The position numbers and the translations under genes were made by a program. A model generated the notes under the pieces. It was not told where the DNA came from. It saw only the letters and a list, made by a program, of their open reading frames with translations, and ran no database searches. Below are positions 1 through 10,146 of a DNA stretch of 64,000 nt, piece after piece (position 1 is the first letter of the stretch; each line of letters begins with the position of its first letter). Source of the stretch: Dolomedes plantarius (Eukaryota; Arthropoda; Arachnida; Araneae; Dolomedidae); NCBI GenBank assembly GCA_907164885.2, contig OU015496.1, positions 106,926,322 to 106,990,321 of the forward strand. Reading direction: 5' to 3'.

Positions 1-1117
1 TTCACTTTGATCTTGATAATTAATTATGAACATCTCTCAAAGGGATTTGAAATACATGTATGTTTAAAAAAGTACGAGTTCAGTGTCTTTGCAAGTGGAG
101 TGCCTAGGTCTTGAAGACTATCTCCTGTAAGCAAGTTATTAATATCAAGGTATGTGTGCTCATTAGTAAAAAATTGAAAGTAGGAAAAGTTAAAATTTAA
201 AAGGTAAAAAGTTGAATGAAAAATAATTGATTGAGAGAATAAAATTAAAAATTTAAGAAGTTTAAAAATTTACAATTTAAAAAATTAAAATTTCCTGGTA
301 CAAAAGTTATTAAGATAGGAGAAATGGCCCATAGCAGAAAAAAAATGTTACACTTAAGAAGTACTTAAATAAGAACTGCAAATAACCATAAAAAATGGGC
401 CATTTTCGGGGTCATGTATTTTCGTATTGAGATTATTGTAGAATTTTAAAGGGGAAAGCTAAATATAGCAAGAAGGGAAATTTGGAAAAAAGTGACACAG
501 CCTCCGATCAAACTCACAACATCGGTTATACCAGATCAACAGCAGTGCAACGATTGCACGTGAAATAAATTTAGAAAGATACTATATTTAAACGGACGAA
601 AACTACGTCATAGCCAGAAAAGTGAGCCGCTCCGCCCATCGACTAATCAAAGTCCGAGTGCGCATTGTCGAAGGGCGGATTCTAGCCGCCTGTCTTTATA
701 TTGGGCATTTAAGGTAAAAAAGATTTACAATTTATTGGCTATAAAATGGAAATTTATTGGTATAATATTACAGAACTTTATTTAACTTATAAACTTTATG
801 TTTTGAATTTATGCACAATTTTATGCACAATTTGCGTAAATCGAACTTGAATTATTGAATTTTTTTCAAAATCAGTGTGATTCATTGAAACTGTGAAATT
901 TATTGATTATTTCGAATAGGCCTATGTTTGCTCCTTTATAAGTGAAAAAGCATTACTTCAATTCAGCTGAAATTTTGTATAGATATAGTTGATAGTTCAG
1001 ATTAAAACATAGGTATATTATTTTTTGAAAATCGGGCCCCGGAGATTTTTAATTAATGTTTTAATGATTTTGCACCTAAAAATTGCTTATTTCGACAGCT
1101 TCCGCGGTTGTCCTCGC
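1..1117. other. AT-rich DNA without a recognised gene
   Basis: No credible reading frame or element end is visible. Much of 180-300 is simple A/T-rich sequence. A 10-base inverted pair (AATGGCCCAT near 324, ATGGGCCATT near 397) is the only local structure seen. Confidence 0.5.
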
Positions 1118-1358
1118 TGACAGCGTGACTATGGGGCCGAATCGTACCAAAATCGGCACGCGGGTGGCTCCGGACACGATTCAGTGCCTGACGTAGTCGG
1201 ATTTTTTAATTTTTAATTTTTAAAAAGTTATTAAATTTTTTGTGATATTTTTGGTGCTTTTTTCGTGTTTTTTGTGTGCGGACTCTGTAGCGAATAGGTT
1301 ATGGGGTCGAATCGTATCGAAATGGTGGCCCCCAAACACAATTCAGTGCCTGACGTTA
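1118..1358. repeat. Diverged tandem pair, about 160 bp apart
   Basis: Two related blocks, about 1118-1196 and 1279-1358, share the order ATGGGG(C/T)CGAATCGTA, then ATTCAGTGCCTGACGT. They are separated by T-rich DNA and lie just upstream of Helitron helicase sequence. They may be internal repeats of the Helitron or an older duplication it landed beside. Similarity was judged by eye. Confidence 0.5.
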
Positions 1359-1365
1359 CAGTTTA

Positions 1366-1553
1366 CAATAAAAATTTATTTTTCCATCACCATCAACAAA
1401 TCCCAAGGTCAAACATACAAATATATTGGACTTGACTTATGGGAAGATTGCTTTACTCATGGACAATTATATGTTGGTCTCTCTAGGTCAGGAAATGAGG
1501 AGAATCAATTTATTTTAAAACCTCAGAAAAACGGAAAATGTGGTATAACATGA
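1366..1553 (+). pseudogene. Helitron PIF1-like helicase, C-terminal fragment
   Basis: The frame carries [17 protein letters not shown] followed by [14 protein letters not shown], which matches the last conserved block of the PIF1-like helicase of eukaryotic Helitrons (usually INKSQGQT, then HGQLYVA.SR). In the family this enzyme unwinds DNA during rolling-circle transposition as part of a Rep-helicase protein well over 1000 residues long. Only about 60 residues remain here. The residues before this block in the same frame do not look like helicase, so the fragment is 5' truncated. The stop is followed 84 bases later by a Helitron-like 3' terminus, which supports the assignment. Confidence 0.75.
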
Positions 1554-1636
1554 AGTTTCAAAATAAATTATACCTACCTAATATCTACTTAAAATAGATA
1601 ATTGTTCAACCCGGATAAAGTCGGGACGGGCTGCTA

Positions 1637-1637
<1 letters not shown>
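1366..1637 (+). mobile_element. Helitron 3' end (truncated autonomous copy)
   Basis: Downstream of the helicase fragment the sequence ends in a short GC hairpin (CCCG, then CGGG, 1610-1624) and CTAG at 1634-1637, followed by T. Helitrons end in a hairpin and CTRR and insert between A and T, so this fits. The 3' flank is an (AT)n array beginning at the next base. The 5' boundary is not visible. Confidence 0.7.
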
Positions 1638-1703
<66 letters not shown>

Positions 1704-1731
1704 TGTATGTATGTGTATGTATGTATATATA
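1638..1731. repeat. (AT)n then (GTAT)n microsatellite
   Basis: Pure AT dinucleotides run to about 1700 and pass into imperfect GTAT units up to 1731. The array starts exactly at the Helitron terminus and stops where a tRNA-derived SINE begins. Confidence 0.95.
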
Positions 1732-1733
1732 CA

Positions 1734-1950
1734 GGGGCCGGGGCGACCTTGTGGTACAACCTCGTCGACCTGGTATTCGGTCCTGAGACTTCTCGGATCG
1801 AATCCTGGCGAAGCGCCACTAAAATGTCTCCGTTTGTGCCGTCCCTTCATAGGGCTCAATGCTGGTCAGCCTATATGGCGCCTCCATAATAAAATGGGCA
1901 GCAAAACTGCGGGGAATTATAGGTATTCACGACAAGTGTCTTCGCATTGA
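1734..1950 (+). mobile_element. tRNA-derived SINE
   Basis: A GC-richer block in AT-rich surroundings. The first 75 bases look tRNA-like: an A-box-like GTGGTACAACC near 1751 and a B-box GGATCGAATCC near 1796. An unrelated body follows. The B-box match and spacing support RNA polymerase III origin. No target duplication was found because the left side is a microsatellite. Small reading frames across it are chance. Confidence 0.55.
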
Positions 1951-2003
1951 AAAAAAAAATGTACGTATACACACACACGCACACATATATATATAGTTAT
2001 ATA

Positions 2004-2779
2004 CCGGGTGATCAGAAAGTCAGTATACATTTGAAAAAGTAATAATTCATGGAATAATGTAGGTAGAGAGGTAAAAATTGAGACCTATACTTGGAATGAC
2101 ATGGGGTTTTATTGCTACCACAAAAAAACTTCAAAAATGGCCGACAAATGGCGCTTCATTTAATACGAAAAGCAATAAATCGCATAACAAATTATGACAA
2201 AGCAAAGAGGATGTTCTTCAGAACAAATGCTCAACATTTCAACAGTCATTCCTCATCAATAGCTATAGTCGAGGGACAATGTTGTGAACAGCACTGCACA
2301 GTATATCTCTATTTATGGTGAGACATTGGCGTTGGATGTTGTCATTTAGCATCCCTATTGATGTCGGGCCATCGTGAACTTCAAAATCATTCTCTTCACA
2401 GCTGCAATTATCAGAGGACCTTTATCCGTTCGAATTCCCTTCCTATGGCGATAGGATCGTAAAGCTGCAGTAGCAGATTCCCAATTCTGATAGTACAGCT
2501 TCACTAACAGTGCCTTTTCTGGTAACGTCAACATTCTGTGATTGCTGGTGCATCTGATTCCCTCTCTCATTACAGCTCCTTTTATACACGATTCTCAATC
2601 AGCGTCACTGACGTTTTGCTGTCCAGCGCCATCTGTTGGCCATTTTTTATACTTTTTTTGTGGTTACAATAAAATCCCGTCATTCCAAGCATGTGTGTAA
2701 ATTTTTGCCTCTCTACCTACCTACAATATTCCGTGAATTATTACTTTTTCAAATGTATACTGACTTTCAGATCACCCTA
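2004..2779 (-). mobile_element. Mariner-like element with about 140-bp inverted ends
   Basis: The ends are inverted copies: left starts CCGGGTGATCAGAAAGTCAG, right ends CTGACTTTCAGATCACCC. Similarity continues inward about 140 bases to a shared TGGCC motif near 2139 and 2637. TA lies at both borders, as expected for the IS630-Tc1-mariner group. The interior holds only a short piece of transposase, so this is an internally deleted copy. The Tc1 element starts a few bases to its right. Confidence 0.75.
2355..2570 (-). pseudogene. Mariner transposase N-terminal helix-turn-helix fragment
   Basis: The 71-residue frame contains MLTLPEKALLVKLYYQN and then ATAALRSYRHRKGIRT. I recognise this as the helix-turn-helix often labelled DUF4817, found at the N terminus of mariner-like transposases that are abundant in spider genomes. 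It would bind the terminal inverted repeats. The DDE catalytic part is absent, since the inner edge of the right inverted repeat follows within 70 bases. A degenerate C-terminal fragment of a similar transposase occurs at 45.3-45.8 kb. The DUF assignment is from memory of the pattern. Confidence 0.6.
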
Positions 2780-2787
2780 TATATATG

Positions 2788-4010
2788 CACTGAAGTGCCA
2801 ATGGAATTAGGGATACCTACCTAGTAACGAGTTGGGCCTCCTCTGGCGTTGATAACGGCTGCCACACGACGAGGCATAGATTCAACAAGTTTCTGGAAAC
2901 GGTCCACGGGAATGGCTTGCCAAATATTGGCTAAAGCTGTCCATAATTCGATAAGGTTCTTTGGTGCGGTGTGACGGCCTTTCACGCCTTGTTCCAAAAC
3001 ATCCCAAAGATGCTCAATAGGATTTAAGTCTGGGCTTCTAGGTGGCCAATTCATGACAGAGAAGTCAGAGGAATGCTCATCCAACCAGCCAGTAGCCAAC
3101 CGGGACTTGTGAGAGGTACAGTTGTCTTGCTGGAAAACTCCATTACCGTGCGAATAACAGAAGAGCATAAACGGATGGAGGTGATCACCCAGCAACTCTA
3201 CGTACCGAATTGCTTTTTGGGATCTTTGGTACACGCACCAAAGATCCCAAAAAGTGCTACGAAAAAACAACCGAGACCATGATTGAGCCACCATGCCCTT
3301 GTACAGTTCCAGACAGGCATGCAGGATCCATGGCTTCATGAGCCTGGCGCCATATTCTCAGCTTCCCATCGGCGTAAAGTAGTCGGAATCGAGACTCATC
3401 ACTCCATGCTACTCGTTTCCAGTCCTCTACACTCCAGTCTCTGTGCTCTCTTGCCCAGACAAGACGTGCAGCCCGATGGCGAGTATAGAGCAATGGTACT
3501 TTCGTAGGTCGACGGCTCCCGAAACTCATACGGTGAAGCGAGCGTTGCACATTTCCGTTTACTGTCTGTACGACTGGCACCGTCATTAAACTGGATGGTA
3601 ATTTGAGCTAATGTTTGGCTTCGCTGGCTACGTACAATACGCCTGAGCCGTCTCTCACCACGCACTGTCAAGGCTAATTGTCCTTTGCAGTTTGCCCGAT
3701 CGCTAGTTTTTTTTCCACCATCCATGTATTCTTGGTATACTCTTGACACTATCGACCTTGAAAATCCTAGCTGTCTGACGATTTCGGAAATTGAATGGCC
3801 CATGCTTCGCGCACCTACGATTTGTCCGCGATCGATGGCGTCTAAATCAGGCAGTTTACCCATACTGGCAATTCCAACAACAAATTCAGAGCAGCCACAG
3901 TACGCGCTATGTATGCAGTTACCACAGCGCCCTCACTTGCGCATACATGATGCGCAGCGCTACACAATTTGCATAGGCTTTGCTATCCCTAATTCAGTGG
4001 CACTTCAGTG
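2788..4010 (-). mobile_element. Tc1-like transposon, near full length
   Basis: Terminal inverted repeats of about 30 bp: left CACTGAAGTGCCAATGGAAT, right the inverted equivalent ending GGCACTTCAGTG, with TA-rich borders (TATATG on the left, TATATA on the right). The 1.22-kb length is typical of Tc1 elements. It encloses one transposase gene on the minus strand that needs two frame changes. It abuts the mariner-like element on the left. Confidence 0.88.
2821..3863 (-). pseudogene. Tc1-family transposase, frameshifted
   Basis: Cut-and-paste transposase acting on the flanking inverted repeats. The span of about 347 codons matches the usual 340 residues. Three frames must be joined. Residues 1-150 (3863-3400) carry the paired HTH region, with GHSISEIVRQLGFSRSIVSR. 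The next frame (to 3257) has WSDESRFRLLYADG with the first catalytic Asp. The last (3339-2821) has FQQDNCTSHKSR with the second Asp and SPDLNPIEHLWDVLEQ with the catalytic Glu. The D-to-E spacing fits DD34E. Two frameshifts make it dead. An 18-bp perfect inverted duplication at 3213-3254 lies at the second frame break and probably caused it. Confidence 0.9.
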
Positions 4011-4480
4011 TATATACTGAGTGAAATGACGGAGGTTGAATACCTAAAATGACATTTTACTAAATTTATTTTGTTTCCTGACAAATTTTCGTCAGTCAAG
4101 CCATAAAAGAAAAATTTCTCAGGAAATTCAATGTATTTCCCTCCAAGCTAGCAAAATTTTGCACCTATGTTGAAAAGGACGTTTCATTCTGTTTCGCGAA
4201 ACTAGTGGGACTGCTTGAAATTTGTCGCTCCTTAAAATTGAAATAATTTCCTCTTTTCGAACTCTACGGTCTTTAGCGTATTCGCCAGCTGTTCCTTGCT
4301 GAAGAGTTCATAATGGAGGCGAAACCTTTGTCCATAGCTGCTGCTCTCATCAAAATGCATAATTTTATCAAAAGTTTTTCAAGTTTCCTTTGACATCCTT
4401 CGGTCGGTATTGAGATTTCCTGCGCCAGAGATTCTAGACGAAATACAAAACTTGTAAGGGATTGTATGATGGTTTCTTGC
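4011..4480. other. Intergenic DNA, nothing recognised
   Basis: AT-rich sequence between the Tc1 element and the first SINE of a pair. No frame or terminal repeat could be supported. Confidence 0.4.
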
Positions 4481-4750
4481 ATAGCCGAGTCGGTCTAGTT
4501 TTCATGACGCTGACTTCAAAGTCCAGAGGCCGTGGGTTCACTCTTTGTAGATGGCCATCTCAGTAGCACTCAATTGTGGAAAGAACATTGACAGACCGTT
4601 CAGAAGTACACCGTAAGAAATGTTTAAAAAAATCATTAATGGAAAAATATATTAATTTAAAAAAATTGTAAATAAATATGTACGGTGACCATCTTGCGTC
4701 TCTGGGGTGTAACAGCAGCTTCCCGTGCGTTGGATGCAAACAGGAATCTT
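4481..4750 (+). mobile_element. tRNA-derived SINE, family B copy 1
   Basis: Starts with a tRNA-like A-box (TAGCCGAGTCGG, near 4483) and a B-box-like GTGGGTTCACTC near 4532. The body continues through CATCTCAGTAGCACTC and an A-rich stretch to ACCATCTTGCGTC. The next 270 bases hold a diverged second copy with the same order of blocks. Confidence 0.6.
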
Positions 4751-4799
4751 GGGGAAATATGAGGAATTGTATTAAAAAGATTATATCTCCTTGGGAAGT

Positions 4800-5070
4800 G
4801 GTCTATTTGTTTTGACCTTTGCTTAGCAGTTTAGAGATCGTGGGTTCAAATTCCACCCCTGTCAGGTGGTCGTCTCAGTGGCCCTTGGCAGTGCCAAAAA
4901 GGTTATTGGATAGCTGGACAGCAAATGACAGAAAAAAAATCCATGACAATACCATAGTTGGAAATATATCGTAATAGAAAAAAATATATAAAAATCTGTT
5001 CGGCTAAACCTCCTGAGGCATTGGTATGAGAGGACATCTTGCATGTTGGATTTAATCCATCGGTAGGAAC
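4800..5070 (+). mobile_element. tRNA-derived SINE, family B copy 2
   Basis: B-box GGGTTCAAATTCC near 4842. The following blocks match copy 1: GTCTCAGTGGCCC against ATCTCAGTAGCAC, then A-rich DNA, then GACATCTTGC against ACCATCTTGC. The A-box half is badly decayed. Two copies in tandem suggest repeated insertion or a local duplication. Confidence 0.5.
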
Positions 5071-5078
5071 ATGATTCT

Positions 5079-5532
5079 TTTTCCGCTTAGTGGGAACATC
5101 TGCCTGGCAGGCAGATATAGATGGAATTTCTCTTTCCCAGGTATTCCTAACGAGAAATTCAGAGGGTATTTGGGGTATATTACATTACATGGTAGCCACA
5201 ATCGTAGAACCATTTCTCCTTAACTCTTGACCATCTTCTATTGGACAGAACCAATTATCACAGGTGATATAACGGTTCATTTTGTAGAAGTATTTAGTTA
5301 GTCGAACGAGTGATTGGGTTGGGAGTTTCAATTTTTGCTCTGATTAATCTAATTTTTACCTGAACAATAGAAGTCTGGCATCATATATCTCCCTTCTAAA
5401 TTGAAGACAATATGTTGACTGAAGCGTATGTAGACTCACAGTACCCAAAGTCGAAGGGCGGAGGGGGGGGAGCAGAGTTGAATAGAGAAAACATAGCTGT
5501 CTGTCAGGCAGATAGTCTCACCGAAGGGTTAA
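5079..5532 (-). mobile_element. piggyBac-like element, internally deleted
   Basis: The right end read inward is TTAACCCTTCGGTGAGACTA; the left end TTTTCCGCTTAGTGGGAACA matches it with changes, and both run into CTGCCTG.CAG.CAG. TTAA is intact at 5529-5532 and decayed to TTTT on the left. TTAA targets and CCC-starting ends are the piggyBac signature, and the interior encodes a piggyBac-like peptide. Confidence 0.65.
5140..5360 (-). pseudogene. piggyBac transposase, C-terminal catalytic fragment
   Basis: Read on the minus strand, one frame gives LTKYFYKMNRYITCDNWFCP. This matches the piggyBac block in which the Asp of the C.DNWF motif is a catalytic metal ligand. Downstream, GSTIVAT and IPSEFLV resemble the conserved GT.R.NK..IP..F segment, separated by one stop codon. 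Only about 70 of roughly 550 residues are left. The fragment lies inside TTAA-type ends, which makes the family call firm although the piece is short. Confidence 0.6.
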
Positions 5533-5593
5533 AAGTAAAATGTGTGGGAATAGTCTGAGGAATAGTTTTCAAAGATTAAATTACCTTTCATCA

Positions 5594-5757
5594 CCGGGAT
5601 AGTCTAGTGCTAAGGACTCACCGCCTAGAAATCAAAATGTAATGTGTTCGAATTCCAGTCCTAGACGGACGGCATTATGAATACATGAAAATAAGTTTTC
5701 CGTAGGTGATCAATAATAGTAATAGTAATAATAATAAATATATAAAGAACAGACTTC
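5594..5757 (+). mobile_element. tRNA-derived SINE with (AAT)-rich tail
   Basis: A-box-like GGGATAGTCTAGTGCTAAGG near 5600 and a B-box GTGTTCGAATTCC near 5644. The element ends in AATAGTAATAGTAATAATAA. It differs from the family B copies upstream. Confidence 0.5.
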
Positions 5758-6688
5758 GAATTCCTAACTCAAGTTCCATAAGTGTCATTACAGCTCGTTC
5801 AAACAAAACGGAAGGCTGGATTAGTATATAGTCTCTGCAAATATTTTAACTTTAAATAGTGCTTTCTCTCCCCAAAAATCAGAAGTAATTTCTGAATTAA
5901 AAAAAAAATTAACCCTTTATTTTTGACCGACCGGAAAGTAACACGTATACAAAACAGTTAATTGTGTTGTAACGGGTATTCAAACCCAGAGCAGAGATAT
6001 GACCCGAAATCTAATCTGTGTAAAGGAGTAGAGAAGGTGGAATTAATATCTCTTATCGCTTTCTTTCAAGGCAGAAAAACATTTCTTCTTTTCCTTCTTA
6101 TTTTAATAAATAGAGCAGAAGTGATGAATTAGTGGAAATGACAGGAGCAGAATTGAGACGGTGACAGTAACAGATTGATGCTGATTTCTACACAATATCG
6201 ATACAATGCAGCGAAAGGGAATTAATCGATCAGCGGATTCCGCGATTTTGACGAGAAAATGGGACCATGGGAAAGTGTTCTGGCCCCAATAAGTTTGCCA
6301 TTTAGCCTTCCTTTGAGTCATTGTTTTCAAAGTTTTTATTTTCCAGTGGGGTGAATTTTGTGCATTTTTGATTACTTTATGAATTTTTTGATAATTCTTA
6401 CAAACACTTGTTTATTTTTATACTCGTTCATGTCAACTTATTAACTCACACATGAATGAAGGCATTTGATTGCATAAGGTTACACATTCAATACGAAAAA
6501 CCTTATTCAAGTAATTTATTAATATTTGCTTTCAACATGATGCATCATTCTTTGTAATATATGGATGATAATAGTGTTTGACTACGTATCTTCGGTATTA
6601 AAAAAAGTTATTTATTAAAATTGGTTGAAACAGGTAAAGAGCGTACCGGGTAATTTCTAACTGCTGTAATGGATCCATTCTACCAAAA
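5758..6688. other. Intergenic DNA, nothing certain
   Basis: No gene seen. Near 5975-6010 the minus strand has GGTTTGAATACC, which resembles a B-box, but no matching A-box was found, so I do not call a SINE. Confidence 0.35.
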
Positions 6689-7365
6689 GATTAGACTGTC
6701 ACTTTTGTCTATATTATGTCTGTAAAATTACTTTTGATCAAACGGCTATAAACTAGTCATCTGTAAAGCCGTTAAGATTAGACTGTCACTTTTGTCTATA
6801 TTATGCATGTAAAAATACTTTTGATCAAACGGCCATAAACTAGTCATCTTTATAGCCGTTAAGATTAGAGTGTCACTTTTGCCTGTATTATGCATGTAAA
6901 AATACTTTTGATCAAACGACTATAAACAGTCATCTTTATGGCTGTTAAGATTAGAGTGACACTTTTGTCTACATTATGCATCTAAAAATGCTTTTGAACA
7001 AACGGCTATAAACTAGTCATCTTTATAACCGTTAAGATTAGAGTGTCACTTTATATTATGCATGTAAAAATAATTTTGAACAAACGGCTATAAACTAGTC
7101 GTCTTTATAGCCGTTAAAATTAGAGTGTTAGTTTAGTTTACATTATGAATGTAAAAATACTTTTGAACAAACGGCTACAAACCAGTCATCGTTATAGCCA
7201 TTAAGATTACAGTGTCACTTTTGTCTATATTAAGCATGTAAAAATACTTTTGAACAAACGGCTATAAACTAGTCATCTTTATAGCCGTTAAGATTAGAGT
7301 GTTACTTTAGTCTATATTATGTATGTAAAAATAATTTTTATCAAACGGTTATAAACTAGTCATCT
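6689..7365. repeat. Tandem array, about eight 83-87-bp units
   Basis: Units start at 6689, 6776, 6863, 6949, 7036, 7119, 7205 and 7292; the last is incomplete. Each begins (G/A)ATTAGA or a close variant, continues through TTATG.ATGTAAAAATA and ends with an inverted pair, AACGGCTATAAA then about 10 bases then TTATAGCCGTT. Units differ by substitutions and a few indels, so this is a moderately old minisatellite. Positions were counted by hand. Confidence 0.95.
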
Positions 7366-7987
7366 ACGTGTCTCCCATGACCAAATTCCTTTGTCAGCTG
7401 TATTAAAAATATAATATTAAAAGCTTTGCGAATGAATTTTATATTATTGGTTGTTTGGATTATATTTTGCCAATAATTTATAAATAATCATAAAAGTATT
7501 TGAGAGTAACAATGTATGTTACTGTTAAAAGTGAGATATATCTTTAAGATACAAAACCAGAATCAATAGAAATAGTAAAAAATATGGTAATAAAGGACTT
7601 TTCTAATATTTTTGCAATACTAATATAAAACAAAAACTAGATCTTATTAAAATCTGATCTTATTGCAAGAAATACAATAAATAACGTAACAACAACGGAT
7701 AAATTGTTAAAAAGGACCAGCAATCGTTACTAGACAGCGTAACATCAGTTAAGATGCTAAAACTATGCTGGTTAATCGGTATTTATAGGTTTGGGAGGTG
7801 ACGTCATAATAGCTATTACGTGTTTTTACTCGTAGATTGCCAACCATTTTTATAAATGGTGCCAAATTAACAGCCAAATTCAGGAAGCTACAATATCGCC
7901 AAAGTAACTTGCTACCCTTAGAAATTTGAAGAGCTCTAAATTAAAGGGAAAACACTATAAATGCACTATTTAGAAGGAAATAACCAT
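7366..7987. other. Intergenic DNA between array and retrotransposon
   Basis: AT-rich, no supported feature. It may include 3' sequence of the retrotransposon, but its coding part appears to break off near 7990. Confidence 0.35.
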
Positions 7988-8707
7988 CTAACTGACTAAT
8001 AATAATATTTTTAACGAGCCTCGTACGTCACTTTTCCTGTTTGCTAGTGAAGGCCAAAAGGATATGTTTGATTTTATGGCATGTAGTTTGTTATTCACCT
8101 GCAAGTTCCAAATTTCCTGCCACTTGCACCGTATGGTGTATTTGATAGTCTGTTTGATGTCACAGAGTGGTATCGGCTTGCGTAAATTTATAGTAGCATT
8201 TTTAGCAGCTGCATCAGCCAACTCGTTACCTCGGATTCCAACATCGCTCGGAACCCAACAGAACCAAACACTACAGCCGTGTCTAGAAAGATGGTGATGA
8301 AGTTTTAATACTTCAATGGCGAGAGGGTGAGCGCGTACACCTGATTCCAAAGTCTGTAGAGAACTGAGTGAATCAGTGTACACGATAAACTTTCTTTCCC
8401 TCTTAGTGCAGATACACTGTAGTGTTTCCAAGATGGCTTCCAGTTCTGCAATAAACACAGAACAGGATGCATGCAGTCTGCGACTTACTACGTCGTTATT
8501 GATGACGCAGGTGCAGACGACGTGATCAGATGATTTTGATACGTCAGTATATACATCGTTGTAGTCCTGGAACACAGCACAATGAGCCACAAAAAGTTGC
8601 CGATACACTACGTCGTTGATATTATTCTTGCAGAAATTCTTGAACGGATTTTGATATGAAAAACCGTAATCCTTCCATGGAGGCAGAGAATAATATGGAT
8701 TTTCCAT
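7988..8707 (-). pseudogene. RNase H domain of I-like element
   Basis: Would remove RNA from the RNA-DNA hybrid during reverse transcription. Visible in one frame are DVYTDVSKSSDHV (first Asp), IAELEAILETL (Glu), IVYTDSLSSLQTL (second Asp) and CWVPSDVGIRGNELADAAAK (final Asp). In the third block SD replaces the usual SH. The frame ends after NISFWPSLANRK, about 30 residues short of a typical C terminus, so the element is probably broken there. A short piece upstream in another frame joins it to the reverse transcriptase. Confidence 0.88.
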
Positions 8708-8812
8708 GACGTATCGTTATGCAGATCGGAATCACGCAAGAAATTTCGCAATCTCACACCAAACGACGGGACACAAGATGGACGGTGTTCATACAAACTA
8801 TCACTACTGGTG

Positions 8813-10146
8813 TCAAGTAGCTGAGGATGAGAAGCTGAGGATGTAGTAGAGGATGAGAAGGGTGAGCAAGAATGCGGTAGTAGTACTTGAGCGATAACCG
8901 ACGCCTGATAAGGTAGAGAGAGGGTTCATGGGAGTCTGCATAAAGGCTTTCGACCGGGGATGTTCGGAAAGCTCTGCGCAAATGCGGAGAGCACTGTGGT
9001 GTACGTTATCCAACTTCTGCAACACAGACGTGCGAGCAGAACCATACGCTTCACAGCCATAATCCAATTTACTTCGAATGGAAGCTCTGTAGATCCGTAG
9101 CATGGAAGTGCGATCCGCACCCCACGAAGTGTTCGAAAGCATCTTCGGCAGATTTAAACCAACTTCACACTTCTTCCAGATGTTCATGATATGTGGATGG
9201 AAGGTCAGTTTTCTGTCAAACAAGACGCCCAAAAATTTCACATCTTCTGCTACGCGTACTTTCACCTGCCCCAGAAATATTTCGGGGTCTGGGTGAGCTC
9301 CACGACGTCTGCAGAAATGGACAAGCGCGGTTTTGTCGACGGAGAAGCGATAACCATTTTCCAGATTCCACTGCACCATCCGGTTGACAGCAGTTTGTAG
9401 TTGCTGCTCAATGTGCCGCATATCTGACCCTTGGCAAGAAATTTGCAGATCATCAACGTACAGACTGCCTTTAACAGAAGGAGGTAAGACATTCAAAATA
9501 CCATTTATTTTTATTGCAAACAACGTGACGCTTAAAGCGATGCCCTGAGGGACTCCCTCCTCCTGGGTATAAAAATCCGAGAAGACGGAGCCAACACGGA
9601 CGTTAAAAATTCTATTGGTTAAAAAGTTTTGTATAAAAATAGGTAGATGACCTCGGAAGTTTAGATTATAAAGGTCGCGTAAGATTCCGTGTCGCCAAGT
9701 TCTGTCATACGCCTTTTCAATGTCAAAAAATATAGAAACCAGGTTGTTTCTCCTAGGAAAGGCGTTTCTTATTTGGGTCTTCAAGGCAATGATGTTATCG
9801 GTCGACGACCTGCCTCTGCGGAACCCACTTTGGAAAGGGGAAAGGATCTTCCTACTTTCTAACATATGTACGAGACGTGCATTTACATTCGTTCTAGTAG
9901 TTTACATAAAGCGCTAGTTAAAGCAATCGGGCGATAGTTCGAGGGGTCAGTTGCATCTTTTCCGGGTGTTGAAAAGGGAATAACAATAGCCTTTTGCCAA
10001 GAGACGGGAAAAGTATGTTCTACCCAGATCCTATTGTACAGCTGTAATAAATTACGGAGAGAGGGGCGAGAAAGGTTCTTAAGCAGTGCATAAGTAATGC
10101 CATCTGGCCCGGGATATGTATTCTTGGTCGAATTTAGACATCTCAT
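8813..10146 (-). pseudogene. Reverse transcriptase of I-like element
   Basis: Copies element RNA at the nicked target site. Frame 10146-9883 holds motif 1-2 sequence: YPGPDGITYALLKNL and DPSNYRPIALTSALCKLLERM-like residues. Frame 9865-8813 continues with LSPFQSGFRRGRSSTDNI, the palm motif FFDIEKAYDRTWRHGIL (catalytic Asp), EEGVPQGIALSVTLFAIKIN, and the catalytic box LYVDDLQIS. YVDD replaces the commoner YADD. The thumb follows with FLGVLFDRKLTFHPHI. Further stops and frame changes occur near 9865 and after about 8970, where a GAFRTSPVESLYADSHE-like block shifts frame. The coding potential is otherwise well kept. Confidence 0.9.

Noticed and set aside
5958..6010. Minus-strand SINE head from a B-box-like GGTTTGAATACC
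   Set aside because: No A-box at the right distance and no second copy.
6689..7365. CRISPR array
   Set aside because: Units are continuous diverged repeats without unique spacers, in eukaryotic DNA.
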